Source: G963676795 sp963677215
GTDB lineage: Bacteria > Desulfobacterota > Desulfuromonadia > Desulfuromonadales > Geopsychrobacteraceae
Reading direction: 5' to 3'
NCBI GenBank assembly: GCA_963677215.1
Contig: OY781919.1
Span: 3,472,001 to 3,536,000, forward strand
Length of the DNA: 64,000 nucleotides
Under the pieces are notes generated by a model. It was given only the letters and a program-made list of their open reading frames with translations, was not told where the DNA came from and did not search any database. Positions within the stretch are counted from its first letter, which is position 1; the number at the start of each line of letters is the position of its first letter. Position numbers and translations under genes: made by a program. Below, piece after piece: positions 17,491-26,081 of this stretch.

Positions 17491-19197
17491 ATGTGCAGTT
17501 TGACAACAAGCTATTATCATCGCGGAGGTACGGTCCCCCTTTCCGGCCTGACGCTCCCGCAACACTTTGCCGATATCGTCAAATTATTCCCGAACCGACA
17601 GGCGATAGTCTCACGTCATCAGCACAGGAGTCTAAGCTATACTCAACTCTCCAGATCTATCGATGAGATTGCTCGCGGGCTGCTCGGCCTGGGTTTCGGC
17701 CGCGGGGATCGCATCGGTATCTGGTCAACCAACAACATCGAATGGTTACTGATCCAGATGGCGGCTGTGCGCATCGGTGCCGTGCTGGTCTGTATCAACC
17801 CGGCCTACCGTCGCGAAGAACTGGCCCATGCCCTGCAGCGCTCGGAGCTGCACGCCCTGGTCGCCATCCCAGCCTTCCGCTCGAGCGATTATGTCGCCAT
17901 GCTCACAGAGTTGGTGCCGCAACTTAACAATGAGGGAAAGCCCCTCTCATCGTCCGACTTCCCCTTTTTACGCCGGGTGATCCTCTATGATCCGGCCGCA
18001 CCAAAGCACACCCGTCCAGCACAGCCGGGTTTTACGGTTTGGTCCGAACTGCTTGAAGCCGCAGCTACGGTGTCGCAGGACAGGCTGGCCCCGCTGACAG
18101 CAGAGCTCGACCCGGACGACCCGGTCGGCCTGCTCTACACCTCAGGCACCTTCGGCTTTCCGAAAACGGCAGTGTTATCTCACCACAACCTGCTCAACAA
18201 CGCCCGCTTTACCGCCATGAGGATGCACTTTGATGAGCATGATCGCCTCTGCGTTCCCGTCCCCTTCTATCATTGCTTCGGCATGGTGCTGGCCAACCTG
18301 CTCTGCCTCACAAGCGGAGCATGTCTGATACTCCCCGATGAATATTTCAACCCTCTCAAGGTACTCCAAGCCGTTGAGGAGGAAAAATGCACGGCGATCC
18401 ACGGGGTACCGACCATGTTCGTCGCCGAACTGGAACATCCACAATTCGAGGACTTTGACTTAAGTTCCCTGCGCACCGGGATCATGGCCGGAGCCCCCTG
18501 CCCGCCAGATCTGGTCAAACGGGTCATCGAGGAGATGCACTGCCCGGATATGCTGATCGGCTACGGCATGACCGAAGCCTCCCCCCTCACCCATCTGACC
18601 GCACCAGAGGATCGCATTGAAATCCGTCTCGAAACAGTGGGCAGGAACCTGCCGCACCAGGAGGTCAAGATCATCGATCCACAGAACGGAAAAACGAAAG
18701 CTATCGGCCAGAGCGGCGAGGTCTGCTTCCGTGGCTACCATATCGCCCAAGGCTATTACGGGGATGAGCAGGCGACCAGGGAAGCGATCGACACAAATGG
18801 CTGGCTGCATTCAGGGGATCTGGGCGTCATGGATGAGCAAGGCTATGTCCGGATCACCGGCCGCAAAAAGGAGATCATCATCCGCGGCGGCGAAAATATC
18901 TCTCCCTGGCAGATCGAACAATGCCTCTTAAGTCATCCGCTGGTGGCAGAAGTTGCCGTCTTCGGCATCCCTGACGAATACTTCGGTGAAGAGATCATGG
19001 CCTGGGTCAGGCTGAAACCCGGGAAAACGTCCACGGAGCAGCAACTCAAGGACTTCTGTCACGACCGGATCGCCCATTTCAAAATCCCAAGATACATCCG
19101 GATCGTCGATGAGTTCCCCATGACCGTAAGCGGCAAACTGCAGAAATACCGGATGAGGGAAATGGCTGTAGACATGCTGAAAAATGATAAACTTTAA
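17491..19197 (+). CDS. Fatty-acyl-CoA ligase-like AMP-binding enzyme
   Basis: The 568-residue ANL enzyme resembles medium/long-chain acyl-CoA ligases: LIGYGMTEASPLTHL (A5), GWLHSGDLGVMDEQGYVRITGR (A7/A8) and a C-terminal SGKLQKYRMRE with the catalytic lysine. The phosphate loop reads YTSGTFGFPKTAVL instead of the usual TSGTTGxPKG: the second threonine is phenylalanine and the glycine after PK is threonine. These changes may affect ATP handling. The start has AAGGGGG upstream. It is the last large gene of the cluster. Activity should be treated as unproven because of the altered loop. Confidence 0.82.
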   Translation: MCSLTTSYYHRGGTVPLSGLTLPQHFADIVKLFPNRQAIVSRHQHRSLSYTQLSRSIDEIARGLLGLGFGRGDRIGIWSTNNIEWLLIQMAAVRIGAVLVCINPAYRREELAHALQRSELHALVAIPAFRSSDYVAMLTELVPQLNNEGKPLSSSDFPFLRRVILYDPAAPKHTRPAQPGFTVWSELLEAAATVSQDRLAPLTAELDPDDPVGLLYTSGTFGFPKTAVLSHHNLLNNARFTAMRMHFDEHDRLCVPVPFYHCFGMVLANLLCLTSGACLILPDEYFNPLKVLQAVEEEKCTAIHGVPTMFVAELEHPQFEDFDLSSLRTGIMAGAPCPPDLVKRVIEEMHCPDMLIGYGMTEASPLTHLTAPEDRIEIRLETVGRNLPHQEVKIIDPQNGKTKAIGQSGEVCFRGYHIAQGYYGDEQATREAIDTNGWLHSGDLGVMDEQGYVRITGRKKEIIIRGGENISPWQIEQCLLSHPLVAEVAVFGIPDEYFGEEIMAWVRLKPGKTSTEQQLKDFCHDRIAHFKIPRYIRIVDEFPMTVSGKLQKYRMREMAVDMLKNDKL

Positions 19198-19235
19198 AGT
19201 GCAATCCCCCCTAGCACTGCGGAAGGAGAGTCAAG

Positions 19236-19406
19236 ATGCAAAATAGTGTGATCAGACTTAAGAACCTGTGTGAAATATTGATCAATATGGGAGTCACAAG
19301 CACTCCCAACGAAAAAGAAATCAAAAAAATGATTTCAGAACTTGAAACCATGGTCATGAAGGAAATGGAATTACTGAAAGAGCGCGAATCGATGTCTGAT
19401 ACCTGA
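19236..19406 (+). CDS. Hypothetical 56-residue helical protein
   Basis: I do not recognise it. It is charged and predicted to be mainly helical (EKEIKKMISELETMVMKEMELLKERE), suggesting a short coiled coil. It has a strong ribosome site (GGAAGGAG, 7 nt before the ATG) and lies 38 nt after the acyl-CoA ligase, in the same direction, so it may be the final gene of the cluster. Confidence 0.55.
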   Translation: MQNSVIRLKNLCEILINMGVTSTPNEKEIKKMISELETMVMKEMELLKERESMSDT

Positions 19407-19524
19407 AATATGACCTGAGTTTTCAGCTGACGATCAGATTCCCTTTTTTGGCCGACGGGCCATACGCACAATAGCCCTGCAGGACAAAAGAGGGGTGCGT
19501 TTTTTCAATGCAGCCAGAAAAGAA

Positions 19525-20187
19525 CTAACGAGCTCTGAATCCGAGCAATTCCTTGGCAAACTGCTTATTTCCAAGACCTATTCTTGCGACGGGAGTCACC
19601 TCAATCTTTTCGATCAAGGGATCGTATTCTACACGCATTGGACCATTAAAGATCGAGCTGCTGTTTTCCCTGTTGAAGAAATCAATTTCAGCGTTCGACC
19701 ATTTACCCAGTGGAGACCCACGTTTTATAGGCTTGAACCCTTGATCACCTCGAACAAGGCTGCGCAGGGCGACACCCGATCCATCCCGATGTCCCTCGCC
19801 TCCTAAATGGCGTAACAGGATTCCGCCATAAATCCCGCAATCTTTGTTCCCACAGGTAATATCGACCCCATGACGATTGAAGATCGGTGGAGTCCATTGC
19901 CCTTTCGACTTGGTGTGGAAATAAAAAGTCCCACTTTCAAGCTGTTCTCTCCGCGCATGAGTCGCATCATCGACAAAAACTTCAGGAATAATCAGGTAAA
20001 ACTCAAGTCCCAGAAACCGCCTTTCGCCATAAGGAGAGATGATTTTCCAATTATTCATCAATTCACGAGCGACAAGCCCGGCGTGAGACAAAACCTTATC
20101 CCTGGAATTACAACAGTCGAAATTGAAAAGACCCTTCAACTGCGATACTGGCATACGATCTCCGGACAGAAGAGACATTTCGCTCAA
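19525..20187 (-). CDS. Hypothetical protein, 220 residues
   Basis: I do not recognise this protein. It is soluble, without a signal peptide or membrane segment. Segments with a conserved look are YFHTKSKGQWTPPIFNRHG and GGILLRHLGG...GSGVALRSLVRGD; the cysteine pair in DITCGNKDCG could bind metal. The layout faintly recalls base-excision glycosylases of the MPG type, but I cannot support that. It stands alone, with convergent neighbours upstream and a molybdoenzyme gene behind it on the same strand. Confidence 0.6.
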   Translation of the reverse strand: MSEMSLLSGDRMPVSQLKGLFNFDCCNSRDKVLSHAGLVARELMNNWKIISPYGERRFLGLEFYLIIPEVFVDDATHARREQLESGTFYFHTKSKGQWTPPIFNRHGVDITCGNKDCGIYGGILLRHLGGEGHRDGSGVALRSLVRGDQGFKPIKRGSPLGKWSNAEIDFFNRENSSSIFNGPMRVEYDPLIEKIEVTPVARIGLGNKQFAKELLGFRAR

Positions 20188-20332
20188 AACTCAAACCTTC
20201 TAAATTCATAAACAATCATGTGGTCGTTAAAATCACAGAGTTATTCTCCAACCTTTTTAAAACCAGATCATAAACCAGTGAGCGAGGTCTTGCATCGAAG
20301 CATTTTTCTCTAAGAGAAAATCTCATTATCAA

Positions 20333-21025
20333 TCAATGACGTTCTTCCTTCCAGGGATCTGCGGAGTTGCTGAAACCGCGAGTTTCCCAGAAACCAGGTT
20401 CATCGAGGACGCGGATCTTGACGGCTTCGAGCCATTTGGCGCTCTTGTAGAAATATCGATCAGGTATCAGCGCACGCACAGGAGCCCCATGGGCCTGCGC
20501 CAGTTTTTCGCCAAAGAAACTGTGCGCCAGGATCACATTCTCTTTGCGGGCCTCAGCCATGGGGATATTGCTTGAGTAACCTTCGGCCGCTTCAAGAATC
20601 ACAAAACTGCCATCATGTCGAGGCCCGGCCATGTCTATGATTGTCGCAAGGCGAACGCCGCGCCAACGGGAGTCGAGAAGGGTCCAACCGGTCACGCAGT
20701 GGACATCGCAGACAATATCCACCTGCTCCAGGCTGAGCAGCTCTGCATATGAAAGAACAAGCGGTTTCTTCACCTCTCCATAGATCTTCAAACTCCAGTC
20801 GGAGATCGTAGCGGTTCCTGGGACACCACCCAGATCGGGGAGTCTTTCAACGGCAACCTGTCCCGGGGGAAGTCGGGGACGACCGTCAGGCCTGATATCG
20901 CTTGCCAGTGCCAACTGCCTGGCCTCGGAGAGCTTGATGAAAGAACCGGGCAGGCCGATACTGATAATCGCACCGCCTGCCGCGGCTAAAAGCGCACGCC
21001 TGGAAAGCTTGTGATCTTTTTGCAT
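20333..21025 (-). CDS. TAT-exported molybdopterin-dependent oxidoreductase (MsrP/YedY-like domain)
   Basis: The 230-residue protein starts with a twin-arginine signal (SRRALLAAAGG, about residues 7-17) and contains the compact sulfite-oxidase-type molybdopterin domain, with the molybdenum-ligating cysteine in DVHCVTGWT (about Cys110). It lacks the C-terminal dimerisation domain of full sulfite oxidases, which fits the MsrP/YedY group of periplasmic reductases. The ATG at 21025 has GGAG 5 nt upstream; a GTG 6 nt earlier is possible. No membrane haem partner gene is adjacent. Confidence 0.85.
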   Translation of the reverse strand: MQKDHKLSRRALLAAAGGAIISIGLPGSFIKLSEARQLALASDIRPDGRPRLPPGQVAVERLPDLGGVPGTATISDWSLKIYGEVKKPLVLSYAELLSLEQVDIVCDVHCVTGWTLLDSRWRGVRLATIIDMAGPRHDGSFVILEAAEGYSSNIPMAEARKENVILAHSFFGEKLAQAHGAPVRALIPDRYFYKSAKWLEAVKIRVLDEPGFWETRGFSNSADPWKEERH

Positions 21026-21063
21026 AGCCACTCCATGTTACAGGTTCGTCACACTCCCCCCTA

Positions 21064-21208
21064 ACAGAGTGTTGAAAAAACGTTTTCGAGGCAGCAGGTG
21101 CAAGGTGAAAATTTCCGAAAAAGCGCTGTTTACATCAGCAAATAAGCATTTTGAGGGGATTTTTAACACCGCAATTGCAACGCAGATAGTTTTTCAACAG
21201 CCTGCTAA
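21064..21208. repeat. MITE-like element with inverted ends
   Basis: A stretch of about 145 bp is bounded by CAGAGTGTTGAAAAA on the left and the inverse of CAGGCTGTTGAAAAA on the right. It has no coding potential. Matching inverted ends and a non-coding centre fit a small non-autonomous transposable or REP-like element. Only one copy lies in the window, so its repetitive nature is inference. Confidence 0.5.
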
Positions 21209-21391
21209 TCTGTTTTCCTTTCATTCTCTAGGCTATTGCAGAAAAATTGCAACAGCTGTGAGCAAATTTCATCACCAATTTCAGGCGAAAGAGCAGCAGA
21301 AACCGACTAAAAAACGGGATGTTGGCTGTCATTGAAAAACTTTTCTTATAAATTCAGGCAGATGGGCAGCTAGAATATTTTTCATGCAAAC

Positions 21392-21407
21392 TGGCATACG
21401 ACTTGCT
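21392..21407 (+). promoter_or_regulatory. Sigma-54 promoter
   Basis: TGGCATACGACTTGCT matches the -24/-12 consensus TGGCAYRNNNNTTGCW at every defined position, with the GG and GC dinucleotides correctly spaced. It lies about 48 bp before the start of the small gene at 21455. Confidence 0.8.
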
Positions 21408-21454
21408 TTATCAAATTCATTCTGAAACAAGACTTTTCCAAGATGGGGGTCAAT

Positions 21455-21664
21455 ATGGCGGGTCAAAACAGTGAGGCTCACAACTGGCAGGATCAGGCGG
21501 TTCCAACCAACAGAACAAAAGTCACTGGCTCTTCACGCTTTGTAGCGAAATCTTTTTATCTGGAAATGAAAAGAAACGGCTTCAGCAGCAATGAAATCCT
21601 GGATGTCTCCTGTGAGATTCTGGGATTGGTGACTAGCGAACTCAAAGAGACACGGCAATCCTGA
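21455..21664 (+). CDS. Small protein under a sigma-54 promoter
   Basis: The 69-residue protein is not recognised. It is polar, with a central FVAKSFYLEMKRNGFSSNE and a helical C-terminus (ILDVSCEILGLVTSELKE). I chose the ATG at 21455 because GGGGGT lies directly upstream; an ATG 12 nt earlier overlaps that ribosome site. The perfect -24/-12 promoter upstream argues that the gene is real and is expressed under an enhancer-binding activator. It is monocistronic, facing a convergent kinase gene. Confidence 0.68.
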   Translation: MAGQNSEAHNWQDQAVPTNRTKVTGSSRFVAKSFYLEMKRNGFSSNEILDVSCEILGLVTSELKETRQS

Positions 21665-21692
21665 CACAGACAAGACATCTGCCCTAGGAAAC

Positions 21693-22670
21693 CTACCCTG
21701 CCAGATTCCTGACCACCTGCCGGGCAAGGCGTTCGCTGTAATCATTGATCTTCCAATGGCCGGGGCTCCAGCCTTTGAGAAAACGGTGAAAGTCTGTCCA
21801 GGCCAGCGGAAACAGCTTGCGCCATTCGCCTTCAACCTCAGCAGCATCGATGTGCGGCTGGCGCTTGGCCAGTGCCACCTGCAGTTCACTGAAATAGGCT
21901 TGCAACAACCAGTCTTCCAACTGTTCACAGTCGTTCTCGGAGAGGCAACTGCCGATGAAATAGGCCACATCCTTCATCCCACAGCCGCCACCAACATACT
22001 GAAAATCGACCGCTGCAACCTGCCGACCATCGGCCGAAAAGCAGAAGTTTGCCAGTTTGGCGTCGCCATGGATAATGGTCAGAAAACGTGCCTCCTTCAA
22101 CCTCCGGTCGATCTGCGCTGCTGCTGTTTTCAAAGGCAGGTCAGCAAGCGCCTCAAGTTCATCGGGGCGGGTCTCCAGATGCCAGTAGCTTCCATCTGAC
22201 CAGAGTTCATCAGGGGCAACGCCCATAAAGGTCGCATGAAACTGCGCCAGCCATTTCAGACAGGCAACGATCTCCCCTTCACCAACCTCATCTAATCGTA
22301 GCGGATAGCCGAGCGCATCCAGATCATCCAGCACCATCAGGGTTTGCTCACCGCGCTGCGCCACCACCAGGCAGTGCGGGACAGAACAGTCATTATCGCA
22401 GCGATTGGCAAAGGATCTGTACCAGGCGGCCTCCACCTGGTACGAGCGAAGCTTGCGCTGATGCGACCGATCTGAATTCCACCCTCGCGGATGCGCCGAG
22501 TCTTCCTTGAGACGCACATGCTTCACGACCACCGTCGACCGGACAGCCCCGGTCAACCGATAGCGCATAATCGCCCCATACCCGCTCCACAGCTCCTGAA
22601 TGATTTCGGTCAGTTCGATCTGAGTCGCGCCGGTTGCTTGTTTGATAATGTCGGGGAAGTCTTTATGCAT
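21693..22670 (-). CDS. Aminoglycoside phosphotransferase/choline-kinase-fold protein
   Basis: The product of about 325 residues has the small-molecule kinase signature IIHGDAKLANFCF (catalytic loop, Brenner-type) followed by VDFQYVGGGCGMKDVAYF, which holds the Mg-binding aspartate. This is typical of the APH/CHK kinase-like group. The substrate is unknown. The start is uncertain: the ATG at 22670 and a TTG at 22715 are both in frame and neither has a good ribosome site. It follows the amidinotransferase-like gene, probably as one transcript. Confidence 0.78.
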   Translation of the reverse strand: MHKDFPDIIKQATGATQIELTEIIQELWSGYGAIMRYRLTGAVRSTVVVKHVRLKEDSAHPRGWNSDRSHQRKLRSYQVEAAWYRSFANRCDNDCSVPHCLVVAQRGEQTLMVLDDLDALGYPLRLDEVGEGEIVACLKWLAQFHATFMGVAPDELWSDGSYWHLETRPDELEALADLPLKTAAAQIDRRLKEARFLTIIHGDAKLANFCFSADGRQVAAVDFQYVGGGCGMKDVAYFIGSCLSENDCEQLEDWLLQAYFSELQVALAKRQPHIDAAEVEGEWRKLFPLAWTDFHRFLKGWSPGHWKINDYSERLARQVVRNLAG

Positions 22671-22717
22671 AAGGTAAACGAGGTCAATTCTGGAACAGGT
22701 CTGTTTGGCGAGCAATA

Positions 22718-23485
22718 TTAAAAACGCAATGACAAGCAGGTCAATCCGCCATCTATTTTGGCAAACTCTGAGATATCGACCTCAACAATCTCCCGATCAA
22801 ACTGCTCAAGACTCTGTTTAACCTGGGCATAACCTGCAGGCATCAGAATTTTATCATTGATAGCAATACAGTTCGCTGCACCAGCATGTTCGCAAGCAAC
22901 AGGCAGGAGCGTAGACTTGGCAAATTGCGCCTGATTCAGATGAACGCCTGTCGCAATGAAATGCTCAGCGCCAAGCCAGGTAATGCCGGTTTTCAAGTGC
23001 AACAATTCGCCAACCGGCACCATCTGACCGACAATCCCATGGGGAGCAAGAATGTTAAACAGTTGCTCAGCACCTTCCTTGTTGGTTCTTTGAGAAATTC
23101 CGACATAGCAACAGCCATCCGTAACCATAACATCCCCACCGTCAAGCATGGCCGGCGAAGATAGCTGGCTGAGGTTGGGAATGAACTCAGACAGCACCGG
23201 TTTAATCGCCGCAGCCTCTCCAGACCGGGATGGTGCACCAGGAGCACAGAGAATAGCCTGATCCTTGACAATGACAGCAGTATCTTCCACGAAAACAGAA
23301 TCAGGGTACTCTTCCAGAGGGTCCAGACAAATGACATCCAAACCACAATACCGCAGTGCTTCAATATATGCCTGATGTTGAACCAGAGCCTTTTCATAAA
23401 CAGGCTTGTCCCCCTGCCCCATGCTCAACCCAGAGACAAGGCTGCGGCCTGGGGTCCGCACAATAGCTCGCGAAAATTGCAACAT
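22718..23485 (-). CDS. Dimethylargininase/amidinotransferase-family hydrolase
   Basis: The 255-residue protein belongs to the guanidino-group-modifying superfamily. It shows FVEDTAVIV near residue 69, the DGGDV substrate motif, a central His region (LKTGITWLGAEHFIATG) and the catalytic cysteine in GGLTCLSLRF at the extreme C-terminus. Members such as DDAH hydrolyse methylated arginines to citrulline; others act on arginine or related guanidines. The ATG at 23485 has GGGAG 5 nt upstream. A downstream APH-type kinase follows within the same unit. Confidence 0.85.
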   Translation of the reverse strand: MLQFSRAIVRTPGRSLVSGLSMGQGDKPVYEKALVQHQAYIEALRYCGLDVICLDPLEEYPDSVFVEDTAVIVKDQAILCAPGAPSRSGEAAAIKPVLSEFIPNLSQLSSPAMLDGGDVMVTDGCCYVGISQRTNKEGAEQLFNILAPHGIVGQMVPVGELLHLKTGITWLGAEHFIATGVHLNQAQFAKSTLLPVACEHAGAANCIAINDKILMPAGYAQVKQSLEQFDREIVEVDISEFAKIDGGLTCLSLRF

Positions 23486-23638
23486 AATATCTCCCAACAA
23501 GTTTTATTGATATATGGCATCAGGATTGCCAATGTACGGAAAAAGACTTTGCCCTGGCAAGAAGAAATGACTGACACATTAAGGAAGACAGGATGTGAGT
23601 TTCAGAAACATCTACAGCGGAATCGTTGCGCCACCCAC

Positions 23639-24217
23639 TCACTGATTCAGGTCTAAAGAAGAGTAGCGTGAACGAATGGCTCTGGCCTCGTTGAGATTTT
23701 CCTGAAAAACGTCCACAAGGTAGGGATCAAAATATCGTCCTCGTTCAGAAGCGAGATAATTTAAAACCCTCTCTTCTGACCAGGCCATTTTATAGGAACG
23801 ATCCGAAGAAAGGGCGTCATAGATGTCCGCCAGCATGGTGATCCTGGCCAAGGTGTTGATTTCCTCCCCCTTGAGTCCATTCGGGTAGCCGGAACCATCC
23901 CAGCGTTCATGATGCTGATAAGCAATAATACCTGCGGTTCGCAGCAACTCCCGGTCTGAAGACCCTAACAGGTCCTTGCCAATATCGGTATGGGTCTTGA
24001 TAATCTCAAACTCTTCATCCGTAAGCTCACCGAGCTTATGCAAAATACTTTCCGGCACACCGATCTTACCCACATCATGCATCGGCGAAGCCGCTTCGAG
24101 CATTTCCAGATCATGCTCGCTTAAACCGACTTTCTCTCCGATGAGCCGTGAAAGTTTGGCAACCCGCTTGACATGATTGCCTGTCTCTTTTGATCTGACC
24201 TCGATCACCTCACCCAG
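23639..24217 (-). pseudogene. HD-GYP phosphodiesterase domain, 3' part of a frameshifted sensor gene
   Basis: This frame encodes a full HD-GYP domain: ETGNHVKRVAKLSRLIG, HDVGKIGVPESILHK (HD motif) and HHERWDGSGYPNGLKG (GYP motif), a cyclic-di-GMP phosphodiesterase fold. It has no convincing start of its own: a GTG at 24208 lacks a ribosome site. The frame continues upstream as LGEVIEVRSKETG, the normal junction of such sensors, and joins the sensor frame (24205-25395) if one C is restored near 24217. I read this as one gene broken by a 1-nt deletion, or as a sequencing error. Confidence 0.75.
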
Positions 24218-25395
24218 GTACTCACCAGTTCACGCTGTGTTTCAATAATTTCCTTATCCATCGAGATCAGACGTCGGTTAGCGGCATTGATGGTACGTTG
24301 CTTTTGCAGGTTCAGAAAGAGCAGTAACGAGATGGTGGACAGGATGACAATCACGATCCCTGCCGGCAGCACAACATCACGGTGTCTCTGGTAAAAGGTC
24401 TTTGGCTTATTGATGAACCGCACGTCCTTAGGCAGAAGCTCTTCGTCGATTTTAAACTGCTTGACAACACTGTAATCATAGACGTTCTCAAACGAGGATA
24501 AACTCGTCTGTAAAGGCTCTACCGGTTGGCCCTCGAGGTACTGCAACAGAGTACGCATGGCGAAACCACCCAGGTGCTGTGGGGAAATGGCACGTCCACC
24601 GAGGACCCCGGTTCCAATCTGAAAAGTCCAGGTGGCTAGTATCGGTACGGTAGAAACCGTCGAGAGTTCGCGGGCGACTTGCCCCTGCGTAAATACCACA
24701 CCATCAGCATCTCTGAAAAAGGGCAGCAGATAGACAAGGTCCTGAGCCTTGCGGGTGGAAACAAAGCGCTTCAATTCGCCAAGGTTTTTATCGGTAATAA
24801 ACTCAACATTGAGAGGAACTTCAAGGCCTGCAAAAGATTTTTCGACTTCGTGAGCGATGTATCGACCTGTAGGTGTCGTATCGTAGAGGACATACAGAGT
24901 TTCTACTGCAGGCCAAAACTTCATGGCCTGTCTTATCGTACCGACATGATCAGATTCTTCCGCAATAATGCTTTTGACGTTGCTTGACTCTGAGGGCGGC
25001 ACGGCGTCGTTGATTCCGCAAGCCACAACGGGAACCTCAGGGAAGATGTCTCTGCCATAATTTGTTATAAATTCCAGGGCATTGTTATCTGTAACAATAA
25101 TGCCATCCAGCTGCACCTTGGAGTATTTTTCGCTATATATCTGGTTCAGCTCATCAAGGTAAGAGGAGGTGAAGAAATTCTTGGTATCCATGAATTCAAC
25201 ACGGATATGAGATGCCGGTGAATACTCTTCAAGCGTTTTCGTGATCCCCTGGTGCAAGCCCTCCGTCCACTGATAGTCCATAGAATAAGAGTGCAGAACC
25301 AAGATGCGATAAGGTGTGTTTACAGCGTCGCTTCTCGTCGAAGTCAGCAGCAGAGGCATGACCAAGAAACAGATGAGAAGAATGAATTTCTTCAC
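24205..25395 (-). pseudogene. Sensor part (ABC-substrate-binding-like domain plus TM) of the frameshifted HD-GYP gene
   Basis: The frame encodes a signal peptide (KKFILLICFLVMPLLL), an ABC-transporter substrate-binding-like periplasmic domain (from RILVLHSYSMDYQWTEG) and, near the C-terminus, a transmembrane segment (VVLPAGIVIVILSTISLLLF), then a coiled coil that runs into TQRELVST and stops shortly after. In intact relatives the coiled coil passes straight into LGEV and the HD-GYP domain, so the frame ends at the frameshift. The GTG at 25395 has GGGAG upstream; earlier ATGs extend it without a signal. The intact protein would sense a periplasmic ligand and degrade cyclic-di-GMP. Confidence 0.75.
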
Positions 25396-26009
25396 GGCAC
25401 TGTACTCCCTGAGTTTGCCCCTCGTTCCACAAAGCATGATCGCCATGTTCCCATTCAAAGAGGCCCCCCGTCACAACACACGGCGCTCACCATCCACTAA
25501 CTACAGCTTACAACAAAAGAACGCTTTTTCATTGAATTCTGCTCCAAATGAAACTGTAGTGATCAACTGGTTTCAGGTGCGGATTTTGAATTTTAATCAA
25601 CGCGCTACAATCTGACACTTGAGTTGCTGAAGAAAGATTGCAACATCTGTGTGCAAATTCCACCAGCAACTCCACTTTTCTTAAGAACAAGTCCATCACC
25701 GAAATAACGGCTATATCTGAAAGTTCAATGAGAATAAACTTGTTCAGTTATGTATGCGTAATTATAATAACTAATCATTTCAAAAATCTGGGCCATCAAC
25801 TTTAATCCAGGGTTTAGTATGAATTGTGGCGAAATTCCATATTTGCACTGAAATATCGCAATAGGTGGAAATCTGATCGATATCCATAAACGGTGATTAT
25901 TTTCCATATTCCTAGTGCAATAGCATCAATAAGTAGAAAACTTTCAATCCTATAGAGAGAATTAGGTGGAATATTTTCCATCTATCAACAATGTTAGCCA
26001 GCCTTCGGC
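25396..26009. other. Intergenic stretch before the transposon
   Basis: About 600 bp without a convincing gene. It is AT-rich. Its right end holds GTTAGCC at 25993-25999, which resembles an integron recombination core. It also supplies the original last codons of the gene at 36426-36743: read leftwards across the empty site, the frame continues with four or five codons and a TAA. Confidence 0.5.
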
Positions 26010-26014
26010 AAATT

Positions 26015-26081
26015 GGGGTAAACGCAGAATTCGGAAAAAATCGTACGCTAAGACTTTTCGGGTTTGCGTAACGGCCTAAAC
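26015..26081. repeat. Left terminal inverted repeat of the Tn3-family element
   Basis: A 67-bp end. The outer 40 bp match the right end perfectly and the inner 27 bp have five mismatches. The inner part overlaps the last codons of the transposase gene, whose TAG stop lies inside the repeat at 26048-26050. Confidence 0.93.

Noticed and set aside
19440..19510. Possible riboswitch or terminator near GGCCGACGGGCC and ACGCAC...GTGCGTTTTTT
   Set aside because: The loop is long and the core sequences do not match a riboswitch class I know. A weak terminator remains possible.
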